Shown here: positions 47,219 to 58,742 of the stretch, piece after piece | Layout: each line of letters starts with the position of its first letter | How positions within the stretch are numbered: the stretch's first letter is position 1 | Source: Gibbula magus | Taxonomy: Eukaryota > Mollusca > Gastropoda > Trochida > Trochidae | DNA: 64,000 nucleotides | Direction: 5' to 3' | Assembly (NCBI GenBank): GCA_936450465.1 | Contig: OW388301.1 | Coordinates: 19,387,523-19,451,522 of the forward strand | Translations under genes and position numbers: made by a program | The notes under the pieces: generated by a model | The model's database searches: none | Seen by the model: only the letters and a program-made list of their open reading frames with translations | What the model was told of the DNA's origin: nothing

Positions 47219-47284
47219 GTCGGGGATCGAACCACTGGCCTTTCGGTTTGCAACCAAGTGTGCATACCATTAGGCTACGGAGCC
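47219..47284 (-). pseudogene. Decayed tRNA(Cys)-like sequence
   Basis: Minus-strand GGCTCCGTAGCCTAATGGTA, an anticodon loop TTGCAAA (GCA, cysteine) with a partly paired stem, and a T-loop TTCGATC. The T stem has only two pairs and the acceptor stem does not pair, so it is not a working tRNA. It may be the head of another SINE. Confidence 0.6.
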
Positions 47285-47959
47285 ATTTGGAATTAGAATG
47301 ATTTTTTCATGACCAATTGATTACACTATTTCATTGCCTCTTGTAAAATTACCACTTTCTGTATTACTTATTTTCATCAATGTAGTATTACGTTTTATGT
47401 GCAAAAAGTCTTGTAAATATTGAAATTGTGTTGTGTTTGGGATAACTTTGATCATGTTGACATTTGTCGAGCAGTTTAGTGTGCAAGCGTGTACATTTCA
47501 GCGTGCCGCACCCGATGACACGTGCGCGAAAGCCATGAAGTGCACGTGAAAAATGCGATACGCGGCGTCCGTATACCCGGCGTCGCCTGAGATGACACAT
47601 TTGTATTAACTGTCAAATTCTACGATACAGTATTCGGCCGCGGTCTATCTGTCCTACCCGACTCCCCCTGCGGTCTATCTACAGGCACCAAGACCTCGTC
47701 CTCGTACCTTAACCTTTACTTAAAGGTACCTCTTACCTGGTAATTGTTTCAAAAGTTGGCTGAGCTAGACCTTTGTGAGACCTGCTAAGGAAAGCACATG
47801 ACAAGTTATATTTCCTTGGGAAAGGCCAAACATGAAAATTCAATGGATTGCTTAATAGGAATATATCATTTCTTAGCATGGAAGGTCTGACAGACGAATA
47901 GACATCATATTCCACAATTTAGTTGGGGCTAGAATAATCCATTTTATTTTATTTTATCG

Positions 47960-48225
47960 TCTGAGAAGATGCGCCATAAGACTTTTAAATAAAGAGTGTG
48001 AATGTTTCCATTGCCCGAGCGAAACCGAGTGATATATACAAATTGGGACAAGTGTAATAATACTCTATGGCACATTTTCATGTAAATTAATTATTAGTGT
48101 ATTAATTATCCTGTGTATTCAATTTGAAATGCAAAAGATATTTCCTTCGACGGCCTGTGACGTCAAAATTGATAATGAATATGTGCTTGTATCGAAAACA
48201 TTAACTCGGTTTATTTTCAACCATA
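47960..48225 (-). mobile_element. MITE-like repeat with CRE, decayed inverse copy
   Basis: Reverse-orientation relative of 5304-5676: GCCCGAGCGA, AGTGTAATAATACTC and AACTCGGTTTATTTTCAACC occur in order. It retains TGACGTCA only once, near 48156-48163, and much of the middle has been replaced. Confidence 0.55.
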
Positions 48226-48508
48226 TGCGAAATAAATTCGAAAATGAAACAATTATTACTGCATGTATCAGTGTGATGTAGAGATACTGTGAGCATTGTA
48301 TTCATCTGCCAATTCAAAACAATTATAAACCAATTAAAATGAGATCAGCTTTCTGCTCCGAAGAGCGAATATACCCATTACTTGCAACTAATGGATGACA
48401 ATGTTTCAGATGTTTACATAGATACATATTTAACTGTAAGGTATTCACTTTGTATCTTTGTTAAATGAAGGCTCTATTGTTCTGTTTCGGTATTCACGCC
48501 TCAAAGTA

Positions 48509-49050
48509 CACTCAACCGCAAAAGCAACGTCACCACATTTCCAACGGTGTAGAAAACGAAAAACTGCTGCCGGAGAAAGACGATTTTTAATGATTTTTAT
48601 AGGGACATCATTTGTAAAGAGGTAGCCACAATTTCAAACACCAGGGTGAAATAGTTCTAGTTTTATGACTATTAAAGTATACTTGGGATGTTGACATCAC
48701 TTTTTCAAAAGGTTATTTTGGCCAGAATGTGTGTCATTTAACTTAAAAATTCATACAATGTAGACATTAAATTAATAAAAGATGTTATCGACATATATAA
48801 CCTTCTAGGACTAAAATTTGTTGACGTGTCAAAAACAAGCCCAGAGAGCCGTTTTATACTCCCTTATCTCGCCCTGTTAAGAAGATTCAAAACAACGATT
48901 TCTTAAAACGTGGATTTCACAGAAATATGAACAGATAATGTTTTGAAATTTAGTTTAGTTGGCTTCTGGAGACATGTTCAGTCGCCTTTATTACGCGAAG
49001 ATTGAATTATCTTGTAGTTTGTATGGTGACGTTTCTTTTGCGGTTGAGTG
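48509..49050 (+). mobile_element. Tc1/mariner-like MITE, family B, full length
   Basis: 542 bp with ends CACTCAACCGCAAAAGCAAC and its near complement GTTTCTTTTGCGGTTGAGTG. TA lies on both sides (48507-48508, 49051-49052). No transposase is visible. A truncated copy is at 8640-8929. Confidence 0.82.
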
Positions 49051-49859
49051 TAACCATCTTTGAAGTAAATGTCGTTGTCTACGGACATCGACATACAGAG
49101 GTTCGTCTTGATATATGTCCGACATTGTATTGCAGGTATATTATGAGTTTATCATGATAGTTTGTTATTAATCCGATCTGTTTTGTCCATAATATCAATT
49201 GCCGTGATATAAGTGAATTATTCTTGGAAGTTACATTAAACTCCAAATCACCTCACCTAAGCTCGCTTTATTATTGGTATTTTTGCACCGAGATGGCATC
49301 TCTGAGTCGTTAAGTGCTAGTATACAATGAGTTAAAATTCCAGTTCACTTCAGACAATTTGCTTTCTACTTCCCAATCGAGTTCGTACTTTTATGTTGAA
49401 AACAATTCATTGTTTATTGATGAAGAAACAAATCAACCATTAAGTCACACATCAACACTTGATCTTAAGAAGTGGTAAAAGTGTGCAAACCTCTCACTAA
49501 TTGACTATTTACATTGCTCTGTATGTACTTAGTATAGTATATAGTATAATCTTATTGACTCTCGAAACATACTTCTATAACGTGCATTATACTAATTTAA
49601 ACATAAATGATATTTCTTTGTTAACTTATATTGTAACATGACTTCGGTGTATCCTTGATTCTGATTGGTTGATTTGCCTATGTTGAATTACAAGGAATAC
49701 CCGCAAATTACGTTGATACATCATGTTTTCTGGATTCGGTTCAACTCAAGATTTTTTCTCTCTGTTTTTCCTAACATGTGTGCCTTTCTCGAATTTGAAA
49801 GATTTGAAAGGTCACAAGTTACTCTTAATATAAGTTTCAAATAATTAAAATGTTTTCAA

Positions 49860-50460
49860 TTAGTTAAATTTGTCCAAGTTTGCCGGCTTCTTCCATGCGG
49901 CCGGTTATTGCGAATGCCGTTGCCATGGTATGACGTCATAGTGTTCGACCGTTTTGACGTCACAATGTTAGCGTCTTTGTCACAAGAATCCGGGGCAAGT
50001 TTACGAGTTTTTTCTTGGGGGTTTCACTGTGTCTGTTGATGCGATAGATACATGTTTATCGCTGTATAAAAGGCTTACATGAATATTGTAAGTGACCACA
50101 GTTGAGTGACACAGTTCGTGTTACATTTAATTTGCTGCTAATGTACATATTACGGTTTGATCCCACCTCTCACAAAAAAGGAAATGTCGTTAAATCTTTT
50201 CCACTCAGAGATATGTACGCAAATAGAGAGTTCGCTCCAAAACGTCTGATAACAAACGGTCAGGTCGGTTTTAAACTAAATTTGCAGGTGTTGAATAATG
50301 CTGAATTCCGGAACTATTAATCTTATAATTAAATTATCACAGAGACATGTGCAAACTTCGGAACTAGAAACCCGATTCACTTTTTAACAATGAAGTAGAT
50401 GCTCCGTTGTCAGTCAAGGTTTCCCAGGATGAAAACTTTGATTCACAAGAGGTAAGGGCA
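49860..50460 (+). promoter_or_regulatory. Candidate promoter and first exon
   Basis: A GC-richer patch with TGACGTCA at 49931-49938 and 49955-49962, TATAAAAGG at 50065-50073 and a donor-like CAAGAG|GTAAGG near 50448-50459. The CRE part is similar to the LINE leader at 22893-22922, so this could instead be a solitary LINE 5' end. A 72-codon frame at 50102-50320 has no known domain and uses a TTG start, so it is not accepted. Confidence 0.3.
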
Positions 50461-52500
50461 TATTATCAAAATGTAGCTATTGGTAAAGTCTTGTTTTGAA
50501 AACGTACCGATGAATTCAAACTAAATTTAATACGTTGAAATGAAAATTGCGAACCCTCATATATTTACCCATCCAATCAATTTTAAGAATTTTATTTAAC
50601 ACAGTTTTTTAAGAAACAACCATAGTTTAATATTGAAGTGGCTATTATTTGTTTGTATGACAAGGGGGGAAGCACTGTGTTTGGAAGAGTTCACAAATAC
50701 ACGCGAATTGCATTATCAACGTTACATGGAATACCGTAGTCTCCTTATTCACCTATTCATCGCTGTACTGGTTGAAGAGAGAAAGTATAGGCATAAGCTT
50801 CCGAGTTCATTAATATACATTATGCAATACAATTGTTTATCTCTTATTGTATTTATTAAATCGTTATATACTTAGAAACAATTGAAATATTTTCATTATC
50901 TGAAAAACCAGTTTAATAGTAAATAGGGCAAAGTGAAAATCTCAAAAGAAAGGGGTCGTTCCAAAACCATGAAAGCTTGGAGTATTAATGGCTGTCAAAG
51001 CGATTGTGTATGAAACCGTATTATAAACTACTTTCAATTAATATGTGCATCAATGTATTTAGAAGGATATTTATGGACTATATATTTTTATATTAATTAT
51101 ATAATTCAGACTGTGATCATATATGTAAACAAAACAATACATAGTTTGTGGTCCAAGTAGACATGTCTAAAAAGACATATCATTTGACAGAAATAATTTG
51201 AATTCAGTTTGAAGTAGATAGTCCTTAATCAAGGATAACATATCATTGAATTAATAAAAAAAGAAAACGTGATCAATGTCTCACGTCTTCTGAACCACAA
51301 TGACACATGGTCGAGACATCGGGACATCATGGCTCTAGACATTTGCATTTAAATGTTAAACTTAAATAAATAATAAATAAGTAAATATTGTGTCATACTG
51401 TCATAAAAATCAATAACAGCCACTTCAAACTATGATCGTTTCTTAAACAACTTTTACCAAAGTTAAATAAATCCCTGAAAATAAAATGCCTATTTGGCGA
51501 TGAAAACTATAAATTATATTTCACAGTCATTGATTTACCTCTCTGTTAAACTGGAAAGTCATCGGTACATTTTTATGACAAAGATACTATAGTCGAGATG
51601 AAACTACAAGTGTAGGTAATAGCATGTATTTGTGTACAGATTACTTATCTATTTGAAATAAACCATGCACGAATGTATACACTACACTATCCCACTGGCA
51701 ACTTTAGGTCAGTTTTCTGATAGTTTAGGTGATATTAATCTAATGAGATTCTTCAAAGGCATTTAAATATTGGTATAGTAATGAGAGAATATATTATTGC
51801 CCCACTTATTACTTCACCAGAAGAAGTGGCTCGAAATAGCCTTGAAACGGCGTGTAAACCAAAATAAGAAGTTGCCATCCATAATATTTGTATCACATAT
51901 TAGATTTCCAAACATCCATGTTTTATGTTATGATTGGACACGGCAAGAGTATGTCTATAGTTTATACCAATTTACTACAAAATACCGTAAAGTAGTTTAA
52001 TCTATGAATCAGAGTAGATTTAGCTTTCCGTCATGAACCCGACAACCCCAAAATGAGTCATTCACGTCTGACGTTTCAGTACTTAGTTTCATTATAACTT
52101 AAAATTAACTTCTGTTAGAACCAGCTGTGTTTACATAGAGTTGTCGCCACAGTCATGTGTAACTAGAATTGAAAGAAAAGACTGCTGATAAGTTATTCTG
52201 TCAATGTCTATCTTGAATATTGTTGAAATGTATGTTGTAAACATGAAGTGTGATGATTAATTATGTTCCGTATAAATTTGTCCTGAATACGAAGACACAA
52301 AATCCAAGAAAATTGGTTCATTCCTGCTGTGTTGTAGCGAATTGATAGCAGGTACGGGTTTCTAACAGCGTCACGTTCACTTTGTCTCCTGAGTAATGGT
52401 TTAGTAGTTTTGAATATCACTTAAAACGATGTGCAATGGTACGGGAATTTAAAAATCTGTTTTGGCAACACATCAAATGTACGGACGAGTAGCTATATGA
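50461..52500. other. AT-rich non-coding stretch
   Basis: No supported gene. Frames of 60-80 codons (50633-50875, 51797-52000) have no recognised domain. Confidence 0.45.
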
Positions 52501-52609
52501 ATGTTTAAGTAGAAAGTGTTTAAATATTTATGATTTCTCTTCGTTCCATGACAACAAGTAAATGTACAACAAACATACACAGTAGAGTCCCAGAACTCAA
52601 CAGTCACAG

Positions 52610-53803
52610 ATGAAGATGGAAGGCACAATGTATTTTCTGGTTGTACATCTACTGATGATACTTTTAATAAGAAGAGCAGATCTCAAAATGTGTACACATT
52701 TCGGGAATCTGTCTGTCGTGCAAATGAATCAGATGCTTCCTCATTCTCCGATGGTCATCACCACAGCAAGTGGAATCATGCAGTGTGCGCAGTTATGTCT
52801 GTACAGAGATAGATGTAAATCTTTCAACTACAAGCTTGAAAACGAAGAATGTCAACTGAACAGCATGACGAGCACAAACGAGGTCTCACTACCAGAGTCT
52901 AACAATGTGGTTTTCTCAGATATCTCCAACTGGCCCAAAAGACTTGCAGGTTTATGTGCAGATCATTCATGTTCAGCGAACTCTCAATGTGTGCCAGTCA
53001 TTGACGGTCAGTACGAGTGTCGAGTAGTGGAATGTATTGGCAAACCTATTGTAGAGAACGGCTTCATCAATTCAAGCAATGAATTCAGTGCTTTTGGAGA
53101 TAAGCTTGCATTACACTGTAACAATGGATACACATCTACATCTAACAGTGTACAATGCTTGTCTAACGGTACCTGGTCCGAGTCTGTCTGTACAGCCTTG
53201 TCATCCTGCAGACAAGTGAAACAGTATTTACCGAACAGTCCTGATGGGGAATACTGGCTTGTTCTAACCAACAGATCCTACACTTCGCAAATATATTGCC
53301 ACAAAATGGACTCTGATGAACCTGAAGAGTTTCTGACACTTCATAAAGAAAATTACGGAATGTATCCAACTAAAAGTAATTTTAGATGCGGAGGCGAAAC
53401 AGTACTGTTTGGTAGTTGCAGAGGTAAAGGGGGAGAAATAAGGTTCAGGAAAGTAAGAATAGAATTACCTAATGGCCCATCTATTCGTGTAATAAATGAT
53501 CACACATTTGCTTCCATTAGTGGCAGCAGTATTAATCTGGTATATGGAAATGCACATGATTGTTACACCCAGCACCCTAATCAGATGATATCCTGTGGAA
53601 TCATTGGACGGTTCACCGTCGATCTGAGAGGCACTGGCTGGAGAGTGATGGATGGACAAACATGGGAACTGTATGGATATCTACCTGCAATGGAACCTGT
53701 CGAGTGGAAGTTTAATGGAACAGTGATAGAACTGAAATGTGGTGGATTTGCTGGTGGATGTAAACCATCTGGAGGGCTCTTCCTGGAACCTTATCCAGAG
53801 TGA
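52610..53803 (+). CDS. Secreted PAN-EGF-sushi-GON protein
   Basis: 397 codons, ATG 52610 to TGA 53801-53803, no intron visible. Residues 1-23 form a hydrophobic signal peptide (FLVVHLLMILLI). A PAN/apple-like domain covers about 28-107 (Cys 28, 59, 63, 69, 81). A short four-cysteine EGF-like piece at 116-137 (CADHSCSANSQC) runs straight into a sushi/CCP module at about 142-194 (Cys 142, 170, 183, 194; GTWS before the last Cys). A GON domain fills about 198-397: PDGEYWL, YCHKM, KVRIE, DCY, GRFTVDLRGTGWRV and CGGFAGGC follow the pattern of the domain that ends ADAMTS9/20 metalloproteases. No protease domain is present. PAN and sushi domains bind proteins or glycans, so an extracellular recognition role is likely but inferred. 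An upstream start at 52616 or 52628 is possible. ATTAAA at 54039-54044 may end the transcript. A related fragment is at 45860-46135. Confidence 0.92.
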   Translation: MKMEGTMYFLVVHLLMILLIRRADLKMCTHFGNLSVVQMNQMLPHSPMVITTASGIMQCAQLCLYRDRCKSFNYKLENEECQLNSMTSTNEVSLPESNNVVFSDISNWPKRLAGLCADHSCSANSQCVPVIDGQYECRVVECIGKPIVENGFINSSNEFSAFGDKLALHCNNGYTSTSNSVQCLSNGTWSESVCTALSSCRQVKQYLPNSPDGEYWLVLTNRSYTSQIYCHKMDSDEPEEFLTLHKENYGMYPTKSNFRCGGETVLFGSCRGKGGEIRFRKVRIELPNGPSIRVINDHTFASISGSSINLVYGNAHDCYTQHPNQMISCGIIGRFTVDLRGTGWRVMDGQTWELYGYLPAMEPVEWKFNGTVIELKCGGFAGGCKPSGGLFLEPYPE

Positions 53804-53978
53804 ACCATATCCTGGAGGATGAAGAACACTTTATGGACTCTTCCTGGAACAGTGTCCAGAGTGAATTTGAACCACATTCTGGTTGACCCTTGTTGGAACC
53901 TGATCCAGAGTGAACCATGCCCTGGAGGATGTAAACCAACTTTAGGACTGTTCATGGAACCTTGTCAAGAGAGACATC
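53755..53978 (+). repeat. Tandem repeat made from the gene's 3' coding end
   Basis: About four imperfect units of 43-65 bp, each with TGGAACC.T.TCCAGAGTGAA and CCTGGAGGATG words. The first unit is the last 16 codons of the PAN-sushi-GON gene plus its stop. The fourth (GGATGTAAACCAACTTTAGG onward) is again nearly codon-for-codon like the coding end. The array therefore straddles the stop codon. Confidence 0.78.
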
Positions 53979-54105
53979 ATCCCCTGGAATGATTTTCGAA
54001 TTTACTGCCTAACCAGTTTGTAATCTTGATCGTACAATATTAAATATTGTGTGATATGTATAGTGTTGTAAATGTATCCAATCACAAACATTCATTGTAA
54101 ACATA

Positions 54106-54108
<3 letters not shown>

Positions 54109-54180
<72 letters not shown>
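54109..54180. repeat. (TA)n microsatellite, about 72 bp
   Basis: A pure TA run, ending directly at the terminal repeat of the element at 54181. Confidence 0.98.
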
Positions 54181-54181
<1 letters not shown>

Positions 54182-54711
54182 TCATGGTAATAATGGTTGA
54201 CACCCCCTAATAGTTATAGGAATGAAATGTTATATAAACAACAAAACGTGTCAGTTTCGATAATTTTTTGGGTAAAACATGTTACTACTTGATGTCTTTC
54301 TGTGAATATTGTCCTTGAGAATTTGCTTTTTCTCCACTTGTACTTTAAAATACCAAAGAAAGAGGAATAAAAGAAAAAGTAATTTTTATTTATAAGAGTT
54401 CATTCCTTATGTCTTGAGATCGTGGCATTGGTACATTGTTACAGTGTTTGAGTGTTCTCATTTTGGTTCTTATAAATAATGAAAAGTGACATTTGAAAAA
54501 TAAATTCTACTGAACCCAAATATACACAAAATCTTTCATGGAGTCTCAGTCGCACATAATACATAAATGACAAGTATTATACAGTTTACATCATGTGTTT
54601 ATGCCATTTGATCTCATAAAAACCACAATATGGAACAATATTAATTGTCCATGCATTTAATTTGCAAACGTCAATTTTCTGTTTAGGGGCGTCAACCATT
54701 TTTACCATGAG
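54181..54711. mobile_element. TIR element inserted in a TA microsatellite
   Basis: Inverted ends CTCATGGTAATAATGGTTGA and TCAACCATTTTTACCATGAG extend to about 30 bp. The element is 531 bp and has TATATA on both sides, as expected of TA-targeting (Tc1/mariner-type) insertion into a TA run. It is non-coding. It has no second copy in the window that I can see. Confidence 0.8.
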
Positions 54712-54828
54712 TATATATATATATACATATTGATGATTTATAACATTGTCGTAAGCACTAACACTATGGATGTAATTATATCCGTTTTACACATGTGTGG
54801 TGTAGTCTTGTTTATTTCAGAGTGTATT

Positions 54829-54859
54829 ATATTTATTTATTTATTTATTTATTTATTAA
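54829..54859. repeat. (ATTT)n microsatellite
   Basis: About seven copies of ATTT. Confidence 0.95.
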
Positions 54860-55650
54860 AAATATGGCTTAAAGTAGGAAAGTATTATTTATTTCAATGA
54901 ACCTAGCTTTGCAGGACACATAAAGGCCATTTCAATATGTTGCATATTTGTTGCTTATATAAATCATTTTAACTTCTTTTATAATAAAATATTTAAGTGA
55001 TGTTAAAGTGAGCTGCCGAAAATATATGTATGTAGAACAAATGAAAGAACACAATTGCGAGCCAGAAAGCCCTATTAGTTGATTGTTTAATTCATAACAG
55101 TGACATTTGTAGTTCATATGCAAATGATATATACCCTTCTTCTAACATAGTTAAACGATTGAATACATACCGTTTCATTGTATAAGACTAGTCCGATTAG
55201 CATAACTTTCTTATTGGACAATTAGAACATTTATAAGAGTTAACAAGGAACAATTTGTCAAACAAGAATTCAAATCACAATGGTCACAGTTTTTGTAACA
55301 TGTTATGAAGTTTGTATTATCGGTATGTAGATCAGTATTAAATATTTGAGAGCGATTCATCGAAATATCATGATTCCAAACGCGTTTTTGTTTATCATTT
55401 TACAACAACAATATTGTGAACTGATAAATAGTAGTTTCATTCAAAATCTCAATTTTGTTGTGAAATTTGTAAATTAATAATAATGTGTGCTAGTTTTTTC
55501 CAGCTTATGACTAGTTTAAAACGATGACAAGCAACTATAGAATACACTAACTGCAATATTGTGAGATTTACATACGGTAAGTGATAACATAACTTACGGA
55601 TGTATCTAGTTTGGCAGTCATCATAGCAGTGCGTGCTACAGTTTTTACTG
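54860..55650. other. Non-coding spacer
   Basis: No gene. Ordinary AT-rich sequence before the Mutator-like pair. Confidence 0.45.
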
Positions 55651-55660
55651 TCGGATAGGC

Positions 55661-56080
55661 CAATCTGATTAAAATCGACGTTGTTCCGAGAAATAAAATT
55701 TGCAAAATGATGCATCTACCGATCCGCGAGATACGAACAGATTCTGTAGTTTCCTCGCCACAAGGTCTGAGAACACCGAACCATTTTAGCGCAGTCAAAG
55801 CCCAGTCAAATAGCTGACCAATCACGTCAGAGTTCTTAAAGGGTCGCTGTTTTGAAACCATTCCGGCCAGACGGAAGGATAGCTGTTTGGAGTTATCTGC
55901 TCCTAGCTTTTGTTGGACGTCTTGGGACTGGTTAACTGAATTGCGTCAGAACATGGGAGTCTACGGGCTGTTATCAGATGTTTTGCGAGGAAACCTCTGA
56001 ACGATATGAATTTGTATCCCGGTAGATGCACAATTTTGCAATGTGTATTCCTCGGAAAACCGTTTATTTTAATCAGACTG
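55661..56080 (+). mobile_element. Mutator-like MITE, copy 1, with 10-bp duplication
   Basis: 420 bp with long inverted ends (CAATCTGATTAAAATCGACG to CGTTTATTTTAATCAGACTG, extending to TGCAT.TACC / GGTAGATGCA). A perfect 10-bp duplication TCGGATAGGC lies on each side (55651-55660, 56081-56090). TSDs of 8-10 bp with long TIRs fit Mutator-like elements. The interior, including CCAGTCAAATAGCTGACCAA and TTGGAGTTATCTGC, is shared with copy 2. Confidence 0.88.
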
Positions 56081-56090
56081 TCGGATAGGC

Positions 56091-56232
56091 ATGTTTACAT
56101 TCCACATTCCACAGGTGGTCCCTCAAATATATATATCAATAGATTATATATTTATATGCTGTGTATCTACTACTGTATATATGTATCCTTGTATATGGCC
56201 TTCGTGCGAATAAAAGACTTGACTTGACTTGA
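56091..56232 (+). mobile_element. Likely 3' tail of a LINE
   Basis: Ends GCGAATAAAAGACTTGACTT followed by two more GACTTG-like repeats, a tail form seen at the 3' end of many invertebrate LINEs. No coding sequence. Its 5' limit is uncertain because it adjoins the Mutator-like copy. Confidence 0.5.
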
Positions 56233-56563
56233 ATGTACATACACGATTTTTTTTTTTTTAAATTGATTAACTCTTATTTGATTTTGTTGAATTTTTAAAA
56301 CTTACATTATAAAATATTTTGATTTCCTACGATTCCAACTATCCCATTTCCACTTTGGGTCAGCTAGTGAATTAATTATATCATTAGCAGGACAACTGAG
56401 TAATGATGCAAAGATGTAATCAACATACTTGCTGAAACCATGGTCGGTCTAGTGGGAGTTGCAATGCTATGAGGAAAACGCGTGACCCATTCAAATTCAC
56501 TTTTTCGGCTTCGGATACACCATCGGCGGATGTTGGAAAATCTGTGCACGTTTAAATACTCTT

Positions 56564-57007
56564 CAGTCTGATTTAAAACGACCTAGTTACGAGGAATACA
56601 ATTTGCAAAATAATGCATCTTCCAGGATACAAATATGTTCTGTAGAATCCTCGCCACAAGATCTGAGAACAACCAGTATGGGCACGTGTTCCGTACCAGT
56701 TCAGCGCAGCCAAAGCCCAGTCGAATAGCTGACCAATCACATAATAGTTTTTAAAGAGTCGCTGTTTTGAAAGCATTCGGAACAGACAAAAGGATAGCTG
56801 TTTGGAGTTATCTGCCCTTAGCTTTTGGCACCAAAATCTTTTTTTGGACGTCTTGTGATTGGTTAACTGAATTGCGTCAGAACATGGGAGTCTACGGGCT
56901 GTTATCATACTGTTTGGCGAGGAAGCCTCTGAACGATATCGTATCCTGGTAGATGCACTTTTGTAAAATTTTTATTCCTCGGAAAACCGTCGATTTTAAT
57001 CAGACTG
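56564..57007 (+). mobile_element. Mutator-like MITE, copy 2, with 10-bp duplication
   Basis: 444 bp, starting CAGTCTGATTTAAAACGACC and ending GATTTTAATCAGACTG, same family and orientation as copy 1. The 10-bp duplication is AAATACTCTT (56554-56563, 57008-57017). The two duplications differ, so the copies moved independently and are not one tandem duplication. Frames of 60-111 codons inside are artefacts. Confidence 0.9.
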
Positions 57008-57017
57008 AAATACTCTT

Positions 57018-58224
57018 AAAACCCGTACGAATCTTCATGTTCGTGAACACGTGTCTCAATCTTTACGTTCGCACAGCCATCGAGATGCCGTATTGTTACT
57101 TCTTGTTGTTATTGTATTATAGTCGTCTGTCCATTGGTACAATCGCCATAAATGGAAACAATTTGCTTCCCGTTTGTCATAAGAAGGCAATGCGACCACC
57201 TTCAACCCTGATACTTGCGTAGAACAATCGTTAGCATTACGATGCTATCACAATAGAACTACAGTATAAATAGATTCAATACTTACTAGAGGTTATAATA
57301 CGTAATATCATGTATATAATATACTATATATCTTTACATTCCTCATTCTGATATAAAGCTATTGATATAGTAAATGCCCTCGCCACCTAGTCAATACGAC
57401 AGCGAGTTGTCATCATGCGAATTCTTTGTATCACGAGGTATGAATGGTGTCGCGTTGCCTTCTCTTGACTTCGGTCATCGTCTTGTTACTTTCGTATGAC
57501 CTTCGCATGTGAAAACTGCTCTATGGTCCCGATGGACAGACGAAGGCAAATGCGATGATGATACGGATAGTAAGATGGCATCTCGATAATCCTACGAAGT
57601 GCACGATGAGGACACGATTGCACCATTCATCAACCTGACATGCCAAATATTTTGCTTGCTCTCCTGATGTTGCTGCCGAAGAGAGATGAACTCCACCAAT
57701 GACCAAACGAATGCTTAAGATGCGTTTACGAATGGCTCGATTGCTTTGCTTTGCAAATTTGAACATTTTCAAAATCGTGTTTCCATCTTTTGTCAAATTC
57801 GGCAGAGTGTGAACGGGCCGTACTAAGTCCCGGGGTATGTCATCGGACTACAATAATATTACAAGCTGTAGCTAAAGAGTTATTCAATCTGAAACAAAAA
57901 TGATTTGCAAATCGCACAAACACACGTTGTCGGTTCTTTTCTTGCTGTTTAATAATGACAGTAAACTGCCAAGACCACATGAGACTGTCCTGTGCCAATA
58001 CCGTAAAACAGGGCACATACGACACACTGAACGAAAACGAGACTAAGCATGCGCATGAAGAAGTAGAAGACTGAAGACGTCACTTCAAAACCTTGAATAC
58101 TCTGAGCATTAGTGTTGCTAAACAATACAATATCAATGGAAATCATAGGTTAAGATTGAAAAGTTGTAAAATGATTAATTGTCAATTATTTCTGCATAGG
58201 ATATCTGCCTTTTCCTGACGCAGC
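57018..58224. other. Unassigned region, GC-richer core at 57360-57850
   Basis: The minus frame at 57796-57521 (91 codons, MTKDGNTILKMFKFAKQSNR at its start) has more balanced composition than its neighbours. It has no domain I recognise and no visible TIRs or splice sites. It could be a decayed exon or transposon piece. Confidence 0.35.
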
Positions 58225-58560
58225 CACGAGTGAAAATATATAACTTTTCTACCTCACAAGATAAGATAAACATGGTATTTGACAAGAATTGACGGATATT
58301 CTATTTATTATATGATGTTATCCTTGTAATTACATCCAAAAAGGGTCGTTTTCTCGGCAAAAGGCCGCTGGGAACAGCCCGTCTCCACAGCAACGCTATG
58401 ACGTCATAAGCCAATTCGCCGCGGGAGAGACCATTGTTTTATGACGTCAAATTATATCAGTCACTGTTCGCAGTGAACATATAAGCTTTTTTCATTGTAG
58501 CTTGATAGACAGTTTATTTCACTGATAAATCCCAGTATTTCATTGCTCGTCATATAATAA
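58225..58560 (+). repeat. Dispersed repeat G with CRE sites, copy 2
   Basis: Matches 16085-16450: CTACCTCACAAGATAAGATA, TAAACATGGTATTTGACAAG, CAGCAACGCTATGACGTCAT and TATATCAGTCACT. TGACGTCA lies at 58399-58406 and 58442-58449. The first inverted arm present at 16 kb is missing here. Confidence 0.65.
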
Positions 58561-58742
58561 ACAGAAATATCTTAGTAACATTATAATATAGTCATGTAGT
58601 CCATTGTTGTTAACTGTACAGTGTTAGAAATATGTGCAAGTGGTTTGTGGATAAGTCTGAGCTTAATCAACGGGTTCTTACAGTGTATTTCTCGTTATTG
58701 CATTCTTCAGTTGCGTGTGTAAGGATCATCATACTTCCTTAA

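Noticed and set aside
57521..57796. Minus-strand 91-codon gene
   Set aside because: Composition is gene-like but nothing matches a known family and no flanking exons are visible.
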